A stretch of 64,000 nt of DNA from Desulfomonile tiedjei. GTDB lineage: Bacteria > Desulfobacterota > Desulfomonilia > Desulfomonilales > Desulfomonilaceae. A program made the position numbers and the translations under genes. The notes beneath the pieces are model-generated. The model searched no databases. It had not been told where the DNA came from and worked only from the letters and a program-made list of their open reading frames with translations. The stretch lies in assembly GCA_016212925.1 (NCBI GenBank), contig JACRDF010000014.1, forward strand, positions 1-64,000, read 5' to 3'. This document shows, one piece after another, positions 7,835 to 17,509 of the stretch. Positions within the stretch are counted from its first letter, which is position 1; every line of letters begins with the position of its first letter.

Positions 7835-9085
7835 TTACGCAGCGCCCTCGCTTTTGGATTCCGATGCCTCGGCCGGCGCTGGAGGAACATAATTCGGTGC
7901 CACAGGAATTGTCATGTTCCTGCCTGCTGATTTGCCCCAGGCAATAGCAACGGTTCTATAACCCAGATGGGCGAACTTCGAGAAAGGAAGATACAGCAGA
8001 AGGCCCAACACAAACATCAGGTGTACCGTGTACAGGCCGTAGGCCCCACCTATTGACCCTCCCCACCGGAACAGCTCGGTCAGCAGGCCAGTGACTCCGG
8101 TGCCGAAAATCGTAAAGAGGAAAAACCAGTCGAAGTACGAACTGTTTCCCGTCTGCTCAGGGGCCGTCAGCCTTCTAACCAGCATGATCCCCAGTCCGAG
8201 CACGAACGCTACAGCGCTCACATTGCCGAGAATCTTGATCGGAATGGCGTTGGGACCGTTCATAGACGGCGGTTTCATCAGTTCCTTCATTCCGAAGATT
8301 TCTCCCAGAATGTCCACCTGGAGAAACACCAAGCCGGTAGTGATAAACAGCCCTATCATCCCCCAGAAAACGAGAAGATGCGATGCATATCGAATGTTGT
8401 TGGCTTCGCAGTCTTTGAAGGTTGTGTGCGGCAGGATCTCTTTCAACGCGTCAATGAGACTGGGCACAAAAGGCTTGCGAGCGCCGCCTGCCTCGGACGA
8501 GGCGCTTTTCTCGAGAGCATTCCAATAACTCTTGAGGCTAAACACCAGCGACACTACGGCAAACAGCATAGCGAGGGAAAAGACCACCTGAATCGCCCGC
8601 ACCCAAATGAAGCCGTCGCGGGGATCAAGATGATGCGCTGAATATTTTACAGGGCCTGCGGGAAACGTCCACCCGCTGATATAAACCAGGAACAAAACCA
8701 CCACGACAGGAATGCCTACGGCAAGAACAAACAGCGACGGCTCGCCCACAAGCTTGCCCAGGAACGAGGGCCAGGAATTGTTCTGTATGTTCATCTTGCG
8801 CACGGCTTTAAGAACATCAGCGGGATATGCACCACGGGGACATTGGGTGGAGCAGTCATTGCACTGGTGACACAACCACACGTCGGGATCGTTGAGAAGC
8901 CGGTCTTTTAGCCCCCACTGGGCCCAAATCATCTCTTTTCGAGGGTAAGGGCGATTGTCCGGGGCTATACGGCAAGCAACCGAGCATGTGGCGCATTGAT
9001 AGCACTTTTTCAGGTCGCCGGCTCCGGCTGCTATTAGATCCTTGGTGAACTGAAGATCAGGTTCGGCAACTATACCGTTTGCCAT
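7835..9085 (-). CDS. qmoC: Quinone-interacting membrane-bound oxidoreductase subunit C
   Basis: Membrane subunit of the QmoABC complex that passes electrons between the menaquinone pool and adenylylsulfate reductase. The N-terminal part is HdrC-like with two 4Fe-4S ligand sets, C28-x2-C31-x2-C34-x3-C38 and C72-x2-C75-x2-C78-x3-C82 followed by Pro. The C-terminal part (about 110-400) is HdrE-like with six hydrophobic segments and His residues that would bind b-type haem. The 416-residue length and this fusion are what the QmoC family shows. AAGGAGG sits before the ATG, 12 bases downstream of qmoB. Third gene of qmoABC. Confidence 0.95.
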   Translation of the reverse strand: MANGIVAEPDLQFTKDLIAAGAGDLKKCYQCATCSVACRIAPDNRPYPRKEMIWAQWGLKDRLLNDPDVWLCHQCNDCSTQCPRGAYPADVLKAVRKMNIQNNSWPSFLGKLVGEPSLFVLAVGIPVVVVLFLVYISGWTFPAGPVKYSAHHLDPRDGFIWVRAIQVVFSLAMLFAVVSLVFSLKSYWNALEKSASSEAGGARKPFVPSLIDALKEILPHTTFKDCEANNIRYASHLLVFWGMIGLFITTGLVFLQVDILGEIFGMKELMKPPSMNGPNAIPIKILGNVSAVAFVLGLGIMLVRRLTAPEQTGNSSYFDWFFLFTIFGTGVTGLLTELFRWGGSIGGAYGLYTVHLMFVLGLLLYLPFSKFAHLGYRTVAIAWGKSAGRNMTIPVAPNYVPPAPAEASESKSEGAA

Positions 9086-9097
9086 CGGTGAACCTCC

Positions 9098-11389
9098 TTA
9101 AAAGCCTTTGTACGGGTTGGGATCGAATCCGGAGAGCAATTCCATGAAGTCATCAATCATGGCCGGCAGCTGATTGAACTCGTCTATAGCCAATTGGAGC
9201 ACACGGATGCGTTCCGGTTCCAGGACGAGACGTTGCAGAGTCTCGGCAATCTTTCCCATTCGATACTCGGCAAGCTCGCTCCCTTTCACGAAGTGGCACT
9301 GATAATCGTCGCCGTACTTGCATCCGATCAGCATGATGCCGTCGATGCCTTTGGAAAGCGCGTCCGCTATCCAGACCATGTTGATGTTTCCCAGGCACCT
9401 CAACGGAATGAACCTGACATGGGGACTGTATTGAATCCGGTTCATCCCCGCCATGTCGACGGCCGGAAAAGCATCGTTCTCGCAAATGAATATTACCACC
9501 CGCGGTTTCTCGGAATACTCGTCGGGAACGTCGATGGACTTGACCATGGAACCTATCATGTCCACCGAATGGTCCTTGAAGGAAATGATGCGCTCCGGGC
9601 AGGAACCCATACAAATGGCACAACGTCTACACCTGGTCGGATTCGGCAGAGGCGTCCCGTCCGGTTTCTCGTCGTATGCCCCGAATGGGCATTCCTCGGT
9701 GCAGCGCTTGCACTGAGTGCACCGCGTGGTAAAGATCTCGGGGAACGATTGGTCCCCTGCCCGCGGGTGAACGGCCTTGCCCTGGGCCACAAGCTCCGCG
9801 CACTGAATGGCTTTGAGAGCCGCTCCTGTCGCGTCCATTTCGCAACTCTGCAAGTCCATGGGATGCTTGACACACCCTGCGGTGTAGATTCCGGTTCTCT
9901 GAGTCTCATAGGGAAAACAGATGAAGTGAGAGTCATTGAATCCGAATGGATTCTCCGGGAGGAACGGCCCCTGGCGGTACTTCAGGTTCACCACGGCCGA
10001 ATCCTGAGTCACGGGGACCATGCCGGCGTTCAGTACCACGAGGTCCACATTGACCCGCAGGTCTTCTCCCAAAAGCGTGTTCTTGAGTTCAACCGTGAGT
10101 CCCGAAGACCCGTTGGACACGCTGACAGGCGTTCCTTTTGAAAGGAACACGCCTGGTTCGTCTTGCATTGTCTGGTAGAATTTTTCGTACTGTCCGGGCG
10201 TCCTCATGTTTTCGTAGAAAATGTAAGCCTTGCTGTCCGGATTGGCTCTCCTCACGTACTGTGCCTGCTTGAGGGCAACCAGAGAGGCCACGGATGAGCA
10301 GTAAAGCAGCGGATGCTCGGATTCTTGATTGGGGCAATCTATGAACGCCACGCTGTTGACCTGTTTGCCATCGGAGGGCCTCGTGATCTTACCTTTAGCG
10401 GCAAGCTCCTCCATCTGAATGCTGGTTACGACGTCCGGGTACTGGCCATAGCCCATCTTTGCAAAGCCTTCGGCATCCTCCGGGCGCCATCCTGCGGCCA
10501 TAACTACCGCTCCGACACGGACCACCTCATGAGGGAATTCCGCGGATTCAGGCACCGCTGCTTCTTCAGCCGCGGGCGCTTCTTCCTTGGCGGCTTGTGG
10601 TTTCTCAGGCTCTTTGTCTCCGACAGCCTCTTTGGCTTTCTTGGCAGCCAGCCATTCGTTCTGTTCTTTCACCAAGCTGTCTATCCACGGTCCGTCCGGT
10701 CTGATCATCACATCGAACATGCCGGGAGCGCCGGAGATATTAAACACCCTGTGTCCTGTAAAGACCTTGATTTTGTCGCTGGCGTTGACCGCTGTGATCT
10801 TCTCTTGGACAGGAGAGTCCACCAGTTCGTCGTACGGGGGCTTGCCGTTGAAGACCTTGTGGAACTTGTTGGCCCATCCGCCTAGTTGGGGTTCTTTCTC
10901 CACGAGGTAAACCTGGTACCCCGCGGCGGCGGACTCCAAGGCCGCGGTCAGTCCGGTGATCCCTCCGCCGATGACGAGGATGCCTTTGTCCACGGCCTCC
11001 ATGAAAGGCGGTCGATCCTCGTACTTGCTCGTCTTGGTGATGCCCATGCGCATGTAGTCTTCGGCAAGCATCTGCGTATCTTCGTCGTTGGCAGGATGAC
11101 ACCAGACCACTTGTTCACGAAGGCTTATCCTCTCGGTTATCACGCCCGGAAAAGTGAACTCTTCCTGGAAGACTCTAGCAGACGGCCCGGCGATAATTAC
11201 TGCGGTAAGTCCTTCGGTCGTTATATCGTTCCTTATGATAGCGAGCTTATCCGGATCGCTCCAATAAGGTTCGGCCTTGCAAACAGCCGCTTTGAACTCG
11301 CTTGTGGCTACTTTGGAAAGGGCCTCGATGTCGAGGGCTTCACCTATACCGTAACCAGTATCAATATAGACTCCGATCTTGTGATCCAT
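9098..11389 (-). CDS. qmoB: Quinone-interacting membrane-bound oxidoreductase subunit B
   Basis: Cytoplasmic flavo-iron-sulfur subunit of QmoABC, related to HdrA fused to an MvhD-like end. A Rossmann FAD motif ILVIGGGITGLTAAL lies near residue 135, two ferredoxin-type clusters follow (CTQCKRCTEECP and CRRCAICMGSCP at roughly 560-610), and the last 130 residues resemble the MvhD/FrhD electron-transfer domain (FICENDAFPAVD). A Glu/Ala/Lys/Pro-rich insert near 255-285 is probably a flexible loop. The 763-residue length is normal for QmoB. Its ribosome site GGAGG overlaps the qmoA stop codon, so translation is likely coupled. Confidence 0.95.
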   Translation of the reverse strand: MDHKIGVYIDTGYGIGEALDIEALSKVATSEFKAAVCKAEPYWSDPDKLAIIRNDITTEGLTAVIIAGPSARVFQEEFTFPGVITERISLREQVVWCHPANDEDTQMLAEDYMRMGITKTSKYEDRPPFMEAVDKGILVIGGGITGLTAALESAAAGYQVYLVEKEPQLGGWANKFHKVFNGKPPYDELVDSPVQEKITAVNASDKIKVFTGHRVFNISGAPGMFDVMIRPDGPWIDSLVKEQNEWLAAKKAKEAVGDKEPEKPQAAKEEAPAAEEAAVPESAEFPHEVVRVGAVVMAAGWRPEDAEGFAKMGYGQYPDVVTSIQMEELAAKGKITRPSDGKQVNSVAFIDCPNQESEHPLLYCSSVASLVALKQAQYVRRANPDSKAYIFYENMRTPGQYEKFYQTMQDEPGVFLSKGTPVSVSNGSSGLTVELKNTLLGEDLRVNVDLVVLNAGMVPVTQDSAVVNLKYRQGPFLPENPFGFNDSHFICFPYETQRTGIYTAGCVKHPMDLQSCEMDATGAALKAIQCAELVAQGKAVHPRAGDQSFPEIFTTRCTQCKRCTEECPFGAYDEKPDGTPLPNPTRCRRCAICMGSCPERIISFKDHSVDMIGSMVKSIDVPDEYSEKPRVVIFICENDAFPAVDMAGMNRIQYSPHVRFIPLRCLGNINMVWIADALSKGIDGIMLIGCKYGDDYQCHFVKGSELAEYRMGKIAETLQRLVLEPERIRVLQLAIDEFNQLPAMIDDFMELLSGFDPNPYKGF

Positions 11390-11393
11390 GAAC

Positions 11394-12659
11394 TTACCTC
11401 CGCACCGTATCCTGAAGGGCTTTCAAAGCAACTCCGGTTGCATCCTGCATACAGGTGCCCACATCCATAGGTCGCCTGGCCACACCGGTTGCGTGAATAC
11501 CTTCGTCCGAGATCAGGAAACCGAACTCGTCATAGACCGCTCCCGGAGCCGGGACCTTCTCCACCATTGTGTTCGGCTGCATGCCAGTGGCGAGGACCGC
11601 CATATCGAATGTACGGCGAATTCTGTTTCCGGAGAGGATGTCTTCCCCTTCCAATATTACGTCTTTAGTTGAGGGATCCTCGGTTATATTGACTATCTTT
11701 CCTTTGGTCAGGAGGATCTTCTCGTCTTTTCTTACTCTGTCGTAGAAAAACTCGAAGCGCCCGTACGCCCGCAGATCGATATAGAATATGTGGGCCTGCG
11801 CATCGGGATTATAGTCTCTCAAATAGGTGGCCTGCTTCAGAGAGGCCAGGCAGCATATTGAAGAGCAGTAGGGCAAGTGATTTCTGTCGCGTGAACCCGC
11901 GCATTGAACGAACGCGACATTGTTCACTTTCTTACCGTCTGAGGGACGGACTATGGCCCCTTTTGTCGGTCCGTTTACAGAAGCCAGCCTTTCCATCATC
12001 ACGTTGGTGATGACATTGGAGCATTTGCCGAAACCCAGCTTGTCCAGCTTCGTGGCGTCGTATGGCTGCCAGCCGGTAGCCCAGACTACCGAGTTGACTT
12101 GCACCTCGAAGGTTTCGGGCTTGGCATCCAGATCGATGCGAATTCCTTTGGCGTTGCACGATTCGACGAATGCCTTGTATTCCGCGGTTCCCGCAGCTTT
12201 CTTCAGGGCCTCGCCGTCAGCCACCAGGCTCATGGGGTAGGCCATTTCGTACGGCAGGCAAACTGCCTTAACCTTGTCCATGCCGTAATTGAATTGATTG
12301 GTAATTTCTACAGGGCAGTCATCGACGCATTTGCTTGTAGCGGTGTGGTCTTCCACGTAACGCGGGGAGACCTTGATGGTCGCTGTATAGGACCCCGGAC
12401 CGCCGCTGATCTGCTCGACGTTCGCAAGGGTATAGACTCTAATGTCGGGGTTCTTTCGAATGCGTTTGAAGTTTATTTCCAGGCCGCAAGTGGGAGGACA
12501 CAGCTTCGGGAAGTATTTATTCAATTGGGCTACTCGACCGCCAAGATACGGCAGCCTCTCCACCAGAACTACCTTGCAGCCGGCTTCCGCTGCCTCCACC
12601 GCAGCCGTGATTCCGCTAATGCCGCCTCCGACGACCAATACGGTCTTTTCTCCAGCCAT
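11394..12659 (-). CDS. qmoA: Quinone-interacting membrane-bound oxidoreductase subunit A
   Basis: Cytoplasmic HdrA-like flavoprotein, first gene of qmoABC. The FAD motif VLVVGGGISGITAAVEAAEAG is at the N-terminus, followed by the family-typical LPYLGGRVAQLNKYFPKLCPP segment containing conserved Cys. A second conserved stretch VAFVQCAGSRDRNHLPYCS (near 250) contains cysteines typical of HdrA/QmoA. Length 421 residues, as expected. The ribosome site GGGAGG is close to the ATG and is preceded by a stem-loop at 12682-12702, separate from the aprA terminator. It presumably contacts AprBA, as known for the family. Confidence 0.95.
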   Translation of the reverse strand: MAGEKTVLVVGGGISGITAAVEAAEAGCKVVLVERLPYLGGRVAQLNKYFPKLCPPTCGLEINFKRIRKNPDIRVYTLANVEQISGGPGSYTATIKVSPRYVEDHTATSKCVDDCPVEITNQFNYGMDKVKAVCLPYEMAYPMSLVADGEALKKAAGTAEYKAFVESCNAKGIRIDLDAKPETFEVQVNSVVWATGWQPYDATKLDKLGFGKCSNVITNVMMERLASVNGPTKGAIVRPSDGKKVNNVAFVQCAGSRDRNHLPYCSSICCLASLKQATYLRDYNPDAQAHIFYIDLRAYGRFEFFYDRVRKDEKILLTKGKIVNITEDPSTKDVILEGEDILSGNRIRRTFDMAVLATGMQPNTMVEKVPAPGAVYDEFGFLISDEGIHATGVARRPMDVGTCMQDATGVALKALQDTVRR

Positions 12660-12681
12660 GCTTCCTCCCTAAAAGGGATAT

Positions 12682-12702
12682 GAGGGGACAAACTGTCCCC
12701 TC
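12682..12702 (-). promoter_or_regulatory. Leader hairpin upstream of qmoA
   Basis: GAGGGGACA and TGTCCCCTC form a perfect 9-bp stem with a 3-base loop, about 22 bases before the qmoA start. There is no T-run behind it in the direction of transcription. It may stabilise the 5' end of a processed or separately started qmoABC mRNA, or mask the ribosome site region. Confidence 0.6.
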
Positions 12703-12720
12703 AACCCGTTTCCTCATCCT

Positions 12721-12760
12721 TTGAAGAAAACTCCGGGCCCCTACCAGAGCGCCCGGAGTT
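12721..12760 (-). terminator. Intrinsic terminator between aprA and qmoA
   Basis: On the minus strand AACTCCGGGC and GCCCGGAGTT form a perfect 10-bp stem with a 12-base loop followed by TTTCTTC, starting about 20 bases past the aprA stop. It should uncouple aprBA expression from qmoABC, fully or partly. Confidence 0.85.
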
Positions 12761-12778
12761 CAGTTGTCGGATAATTGA

Positions 12779-14656
12779 TTAGTCGATTATGGAAAGGACA
12801 GGCCTCTTCATGAACTGCCATTCACCGTTCTTGTAGGTGCAGTTCGCGAAGACCTTCCAGTTGGCGTCGTCCAGCTTCGGGAAGTCATTGCGGAAATAGT
12901 AGCCGGGCCAACGGGTCTCTTCACGGAAGAGTATGGTCCGGGCGTGAACTTCCGCCTGGTACATTCTCTGGATGTTCTCATGGCATCTCATGAGTTCGTG
13001 CAGGTTCTCGGCAGCCAGCTTCTCCGAGTCTTCCTTCAGCCAAACCAACAGTTCCAGACACCTTTCCAGCTTCGCCTTGTTGGTCTTGAACCCTGCGGTC
13101 ACACCCGCCGCGTACTCGTCCATGATCTTCTGCAGGCGGAACATGAACATCTTCGGCTTCATGAACTCGGGGTTGATGTCAGGATCGCTGGACTTGGCGG
13201 CAAACTCGGTGAAGATATCGAGCGGTAGCAAAATCTTCTTCTTGAGTTCTTCAACCTTGGCTGCATCCACATTGGGCTGGGTGTTGTTATCGAGCACGAA
13301 ACGGACCATCGACTTGCCGGCAGCACGACCCTCGGCGTGGGAACCCGAGGAGAACTTGTGGCTGGAAGCGCCGGACGCGTCACCTGCGCAGAACAAGCCC
13401 TTAACAGTGGACATGTACTCGTAGCCCCAGAAGTACTCGGGCGGAGCAAGGTCTTTCGGGCCGCTGACCCAGGCGCCGGACGCGCCGGAGTGCGAGCCGA
13501 TGAAGTAAGGCTCGGCAGCCGCGATTTCAGAAGACTTCTCTTCGGGCTGGACATTGGTGCCGGCCCAGAGAATGGCCTGGGAGATGGTCATATCGAGGAA
13601 GTCTTCCCAAGCTTCGGTCTCGAGTTCCTTCATCTTCTTCTTGAACTCTTTCGGGTCGTCCTTGTACTTCTCGGCGATTTTTTGGATGGCCTCTTCCGTT
13701 CTCATGTAGATCGGGCCTTTGCCTTCGAACTCGTCGAGCATGCCGAGGTAGTTACGCAGGTTGGCAGGGATCGGCTTCGCCAGGCCGTAAGGCGCCCAGT
13801 TCTTCAACTCGTCCGCGCGCTCCACCATGTACTCGCCGCCGAATGCGTTAGTCGCACGGGACTTGAACAGGAGGAACCATGCGCCGACCGGGCCGTATCC
13901 GTCCTTAAAACGAACCGGGATGAAACGCACTTCCTGGCAGGTCTGCTCCGCGCCTGCAATCAGCGTGAAGTAAAGGCTGGAGCCGGAGTTCCAGGGCGGA
14001 TACCATGCACGGCCTAGACCTTCACCGGTGCTTCTGGGCTTGAACACGTGAACCGCGCCGCCCATTGACGCCAATACGGCTTTGGCTTTGAACACATAGA
14101 ATTTATCTTCGCGGGTGCTGAATCCAACCGCGCCGGCAATCCGATCACCATCCATAATGGGGGTGGTGATGAAAACACGCTCGAAATACTCTCCACCCTG
14201 TTTGGTAAGAGCGTTCTTCGCGGCTTCGGCCACGATGACCTTGTAGGATTCGCCGTTGATCATGAGCTGCCAGCGGCCCTCATGGACGTAATTTCCGGCC
14301 TCGTCCTTCCAGATGGGGAGGCCCCACTTTTCGAACAGGTGAACGGAAGAATCCACGTGACGAGCGATGTCATACACCAGGTCTTCACGGGCGATGCCCA
14401 TGAGGTCGGTGCGGACGTACTTGACGTAGTCTTCGCAGGTGTTGTTTCCGCTGTTGATATCTACGTACTGGTTGATGGCCGAAAGGCCCATAGCAACGGC
14501 GCCTGAACGATCCATGGCGGCCTTGTCAACCAGGGTCACCTTCAGACCGTTTTTGTTGGCCCAATAAGAAGCCTCAACAGCAGCGCCGCATGCAGACATA
14601 CCGCCGCCACATAACAGAATGTCGGTGGTTACTTCGACAGTCTCGAAATTCGCCAT
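12779..14656 (-). CDS. aprA: Adenylylsulfate reductase, alpha subunit
   Basis: Catalytic FAD subunit that reduces APS to sulfite and AMP in dissimilatory sulfate reduction. It belongs to the fumarate-reductase/succinate-dehydrogenase flavoprotein superfamily: the N-terminal FAD motif DILLCGGGMSACGAAVEA is followed by family-typical stretches (RFIPVRFKDGYGPVGAWF, GSHSGASGAWVSGP, CAGDASGASSHKFSSGSHAE). The 625 residues fit AprA. AGGAGG lies eight bases before ATG, 20 bases downstream of aprB. The gene order aprB-aprA followed by qmoABC points to the reductive rather than the oxidative pathway. Confidence 0.97.
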   Translation of the reverse strand: MANFETVEVTTDILLCGGGMSACGAAVEASYWANKNGLKVTLVDKAAMDRSGAVAMGLSAINQYVDINSGNNTCEDYVKYVRTDLMGIAREDLVYDIARHVDSSVHLFEKWGLPIWKDEAGNYVHEGRWQLMINGESYKVIVAEAAKNALTKQGGEYFERVFITTPIMDGDRIAGAVGFSTREDKFYVFKAKAVLASMGGAVHVFKPRSTGEGLGRAWYPPWNSGSSLYFTLIAGAEQTCQEVRFIPVRFKDGYGPVGAWFLLFKSRATNAFGGEYMVERADELKNWAPYGLAKPIPANLRNYLGMLDEFEGKGPIYMRTEEAIQKIAEKYKDDPKEFKKKMKELETEAWEDFLDMTISQAILWAGTNVQPEEKSSEIAAAEPYFIGSHSGASGAWVSGPKDLAPPEYFWGYEYMSTVKGLFCAGDASGASSHKFSSGSHAEGRAAGKSMVRFVLDNNTQPNVDAAKVEELKKKILLPLDIFTEFAAKSSDPDINPEFMKPKMFMFRLQKIMDEYAAGVTAGFKTNKAKLERCLELLVWLKEDSEKLAAENLHELMRCHENIQRMYQAEVHARTILFREETRWPGYYFRNDFPKLDDANWKVFANCTYKNGEWQFMKRPVLSIID

Positions 14657-14676
14657 ATCTATTTCCTCCTAAAGGA

Positions 14677-15120
14677 TTACTTCTTGACCGTGGGCAGCTC
14701 TTTGAGCCTCAAAGCTGCGGGCTCATTATACAGGCACTGGCTTGCAAGGTCGGTGGTCACTTCGCCGAAGCCGCCATCGGGAACCGCGGAACCTTCAGCC
14801 GTGGTCCGGATGGGGAACTTAAACCTTTTGACCATGCCGCTGCGGAACTTGACGGTCCACATGATGTCTTCGGAACCTCTCAGCGGCACAACCGAGGCGC
14901 CCATTGGGACGAAGTCCGCGTAGCCCCGGACATCTATCGCCTGCTGCGGGCAAATTTTCACGCAGTTATAGCACTCCCAGCACATTTCGGGAGCCCTATT
15001 CCAGGCTTTCATTTTCTCCTTGTCCAGAACCATCAGGTCGTTGGGGCAGATGTACATGCAAGCGGTCTTGTCTTGACCCTTGCATCCATCGCATTTCTCC
15101 ATGATTACATAACTTGGCAT
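14677..15120 (-). CDS. aprB: Adenylylsulfate reductase, beta subunit
   Basis: Iron-sulfur partner of AprA that relays electrons to its FAD. Two 4Fe-4S motifs are intact: C10-x2-C13-x7-C21-x3-C25 and C47-x2-C50-x2-C53-x3-C57-Pro. The remaining 90 residues form the AprB tail that wraps around AprA in known structures. Length 147 is normal. First gene of the minus-strand block, with AGGAGG before the ATG and a long leader upstream. Confidence 0.97.
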   Translation of the reverse strand: MPSYVIMEKCDGCKGQDKTACMYICPNDLMVLDKEKMKAWNRAPEMCWECYNCVKICPQQAIDVRGYADFVPMGASVVPLRGSEDIMWTVKFRSGMVKRFKFPIRTTAEGSAVPDGGFGEVTTDLASQCLYNEPAALRLKELPTVKK

Positions 15121-15712
15121 GAACGAACCTCCTAGTTAGTTTGAGCTTTTTGTTGAGTTATTAAACTCTGTCGTCACGCTGCGTCTTCGGACGATAGTGT
15201 TTTGGGCTCCTCCTTTCTAAGTATATGCTAGCTTCAGCCCCAAAGCCGTTTGAGGCCGGCATGAAATAGAAACAGCATTACACGCGACGGCTCCTTGCAC
15301 AAATTCCGTTCCCCGATGTCGAAACGATTCCCGGATCTTAACGGGTCCCGGACAAAGGCCGCGATCGTATACGCCTTCCAACAGATCCTTGACCATCCCT
15401 AACCCATGATGGCGGTTTTTCTTATGAATTCTGAAATTATAAAGCGGATTACCGGCTCGGCCTCCAGGTGGCCAAGGCAACAATAAGAATACCAGATTCA
15501 ATCAAATGTTTCAGGCATTGTCAAGTTTTTTTTTGGTGATACTTCAGCAAAGTTTCCTACGAAATGAGTGACCAATGCACTTGTGCTCCACATAGCTGTG
15601 TGGTAGTTTAGATTTTTCGGCAGGGTGAAGCCGGCGGTCGCTTCTCTCGACTAGAATGGCCGACATTGAACATCACCACCCGTCAATCGTTACGGAAGGA
15701 GTTTTTCGCATA
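15121..15712. other. Intergenic region with the aprBA leader
   Basis: About 590 bp between divergent aprB and the SEC-C gene. No supported gene. If the promoter at 15496-15524 is right, aprB mRNA has a leader of roughly 370 bases, long enough for RNA-level control, but I recognised no riboswitch consensus in it. A T9 run occurs at about 15526. Confidence 0.4.
15496..15524 (-). promoter_or_regulatory. Candidate sigma-70 promoter for aprBA
   Basis: On the minus strand a perfect TTGACA (15519-15524) is 17 bases from TTGAAT (15496-15501), which matches four of six -10 positions. An A-rich tract lies directly upstream of the -35. It is about 375 bases from aprB. Confidence 0.45.
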
Positions 15713-16681
15713 ATGCCTATGGGACGAAACGATCCCTGCCCATGCGGCAGCGGTATCAAATATAAGAAATGTTGTCTTGCCAAGGACCTGAATTCTCGTA
15801 AAGAACCCGACGAGATACAGAGTGTCCGCGTAAAGGCTTTCAAGGCCATGTCCGGGGAGAATTGGGAGGAAGCCATAGGCCTGTTCAAGCAAATCGTGGA
15901 CGCAACCCCTGACAGGGACGCAATTCTGGAAACCCTTGGAGCGTGCTACGACGGTTTGGAAGATTACTTGATGGCCGCAGAGTACTACGAGAAGGCCCTG
16001 GCTCTGTGCCCGGAAGCTCGTAAATTTGATATCAACTATCGCCTTGGAGTTTCCAGAGGCTGCGCCGGCCGCACAGAAAAGGCCACGACTGCCTTCGAGG
16101 CCTGTCTGGAGTTGGCGGACGACGAGGCCAAGCGTAAGCCGATTATGGCAATATTGGAAATGCTCAAAGAGATAAGCCAGGGTAAGCAACGCCCCGAGTT
16201 CTTCCGCATACAGGTCCAGCTTCAGAGGGCCTTTACAGACATGGACGAGGAGCGCTATGAATCCGCCGCAGCCCGCCTTGGGGCTCTAGTGTCGGTAGAT
16301 CCCGAAAACCCGGCAATATCGTATAATTTGGGAGTCGCGCTTACTTTCTTGAAGAAAGAAGACGAAGCCATTGAACTCTTTCAAAGATGCGTTGAACTCG
16401 AACCCGCGTACGCACAAGCTTGGTACAATATGGGACAAATCTCCATGATCGTGAAGAAAGATTTCTCTAAGGCGCTCCATTGCTATGAAATGGCCGCCAC
16501 GGCTCGTCCCGATTACATCGGCGCTTATCACCAGAGGGGCATTGCATTTGAGTTGCTCGGCGACAAAGAAAGGGCCCTGGAATGCTGGGAACAAACATTG
16601 AAACTGGACCCGGAGAACAAGCAGGCCAGAGATAACATCGCCAGGCTGGCCCACTCCCAGGCTCCTACAAGTACTGTTTAG
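15713..16681 (+). CDS. SEC-C motif and TPR repeat protein
   Basis: Starts at ATG 15713 with GGAAGGAG upstream. The N-terminus [21 protein letters not shown] (Cys9, Cys11, Cys20, Cys21) is a SEC-C zinc motif of the kind found at the end of SecA, here at the front instead. The rest is built of tetratricopeptide repeats, e.g. about residues 55-110 and 185-310 ([34 protein letters not shown]). No signal peptide, so cytosolic. The SEC-C finger may let it bind SecB, ribosomes or nucleic acid; its job is unknown. First of three same-strand genes with a YkgJ-type protein and a HEAT-repeat selenoprotein candidate. Confidence 0.85.
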   Translation: MPMGRNDPCPCGSGIKYKKCCLAKDLNSRKEPDEIQSVRVKAFKAMSGENWEEAIGLFKQIVDATPDRDAILETLGACYDGLEDYLMAAEYYEKALALCPEARKFDINYRLGVSRGCAGRTEKATTAFEACLELADDEAKRKPIMAILEMLKEISQGKQRPEFFRIQVQLQRAFTDMDEERYESAAARLGALVSVDPENPAISYNLGVALTFLKKEDEAIELFQRCVELEPAYAQAWYNMGQISMIVKKDFSKALHCYEMAATARPDYIGAYHQRGIAFELLGDKERALECWEQTLKLDPENKQARDNIARLAHSQAPTSTV

Positions 16682-16711
16682 CCCTATCGAGAGAAACATA
16701 GAGGAATATAT

Positions 16712-17509
16712 ATGAAAGTCAAAGATCAGGACAGCCAACAAAAACGTTTAATGACCTGGGACGACACATTTCAGTTCCGGTGCCACCCAGGGATCGATTG
16801 CTTCAACTCTTGTTGCCGAAACGTAACTATTTTCCTGAGCCCTCTGGATGTAATCAGGCTCCGCAAAACGTTAGGGATGTCCTCCACGGACTTTCTCGAA
16901 CAACACACACACAAAGTTATTTCCAGGACAAGCGGGCTGCCGGCGATAATACTGAAAATGAAACAGGATGAAACCAAAGCGTGTCCGTTTGTGTCTGAAC
17001 AAGGGTGCACCGTGTATTCGGCCAGGCCTTATTCCTGCCGATTATACCCATTGGACACGGAGCAGGGAGTCGAATACAAGTTTATTGTCGATAAAGAGCG
17101 GTGCCACGGACTAAGCGAACCCCATGAATGGACGGTTGAATCATGGAGGAAGGAACAGGGACTCCGCGATTACGACGATCTGGACCACAACCTGAAGGAT
17201 GTCATGCATGCCGATCAGGTGTGGGAAGACAAGATCGCGGACCCTCGAATGCAGGACATGTTTCTCATGGTGCTTTATGATCCTGACAGGTTCCGGGAGT
17301 TCGTTTTCGAGAGCAGCTTTCTGAAGAAGTTCAAGGTGGACGACGACATCCTGGAGAAGATTCGGGAAGACGATGTCTCTCTTCTCTATTTTGGAAGCCA
17401 GTGGCTCCGATTCGTCTTTTTCGGACAAAAGGGCTTCCTGAAGATTGACCGGGATTATCTGGAGCAAAAGAAGCGGGAAGTCCTGGGTCAGAAGGGTCGA
17501 AAAACATGA
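16712..17509 (+). CDS. YkgJ-family cysteine cluster protein
   Basis: Family defined by clustered Cys thought to bind zinc or an iron-sulfur cluster. Visible ligands: C24, C30, C34, C35 (FRCHPGIDCFNSCC) and the second cluster CPFVSEQGCTVYSARPYSCRLYP near residues 90-112, the diagnostic pattern of the family. The C-terminal 120 residues are helical and charged with no recognised domain. 265 residues, no signal. Its stop codon overlaps the next start as ATGA, so the HEAT-repeat protein is translationally coupled to it. Possible roles in metal-centre handling are inference. Confidence 0.85.
   Translation: MKVKDQDSQQKRLMTWDDTFQFRCHPGIDCFNSCCRNVTIFLSPLDVIRLRKTLGMSSTDFLEQHTHKVISRTSGLPAIILKMKQDETKACPFVSEQGCTVYSARPYSCRLYPLDTEQGVEYKFIVDKERCHGLSEPHEWTVESWRKEQGLRDYDDLDHNLKDVMHADQVWEDKIADPRMQDMFLMVLYDPDRFREFVFESSFLKKFKVDDDILEKIREDDVSLLYFGSQWLRFVFFGQKGFLKIDRDYLEQKKREVLGQKGRKT

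Noticed and set aside
9194-10141. Open frame antisense to qmoB
   Set aside because: qmoB cysteine clusters are fully accounted for on the minus strand, and the antisense frame has no start context or family features.
15217-15501. Minus-strand small gene in the apr leader
   Set aside because: No ribosome site, random-looking composition, and it overlaps the candidate aprBA promoter and leader.
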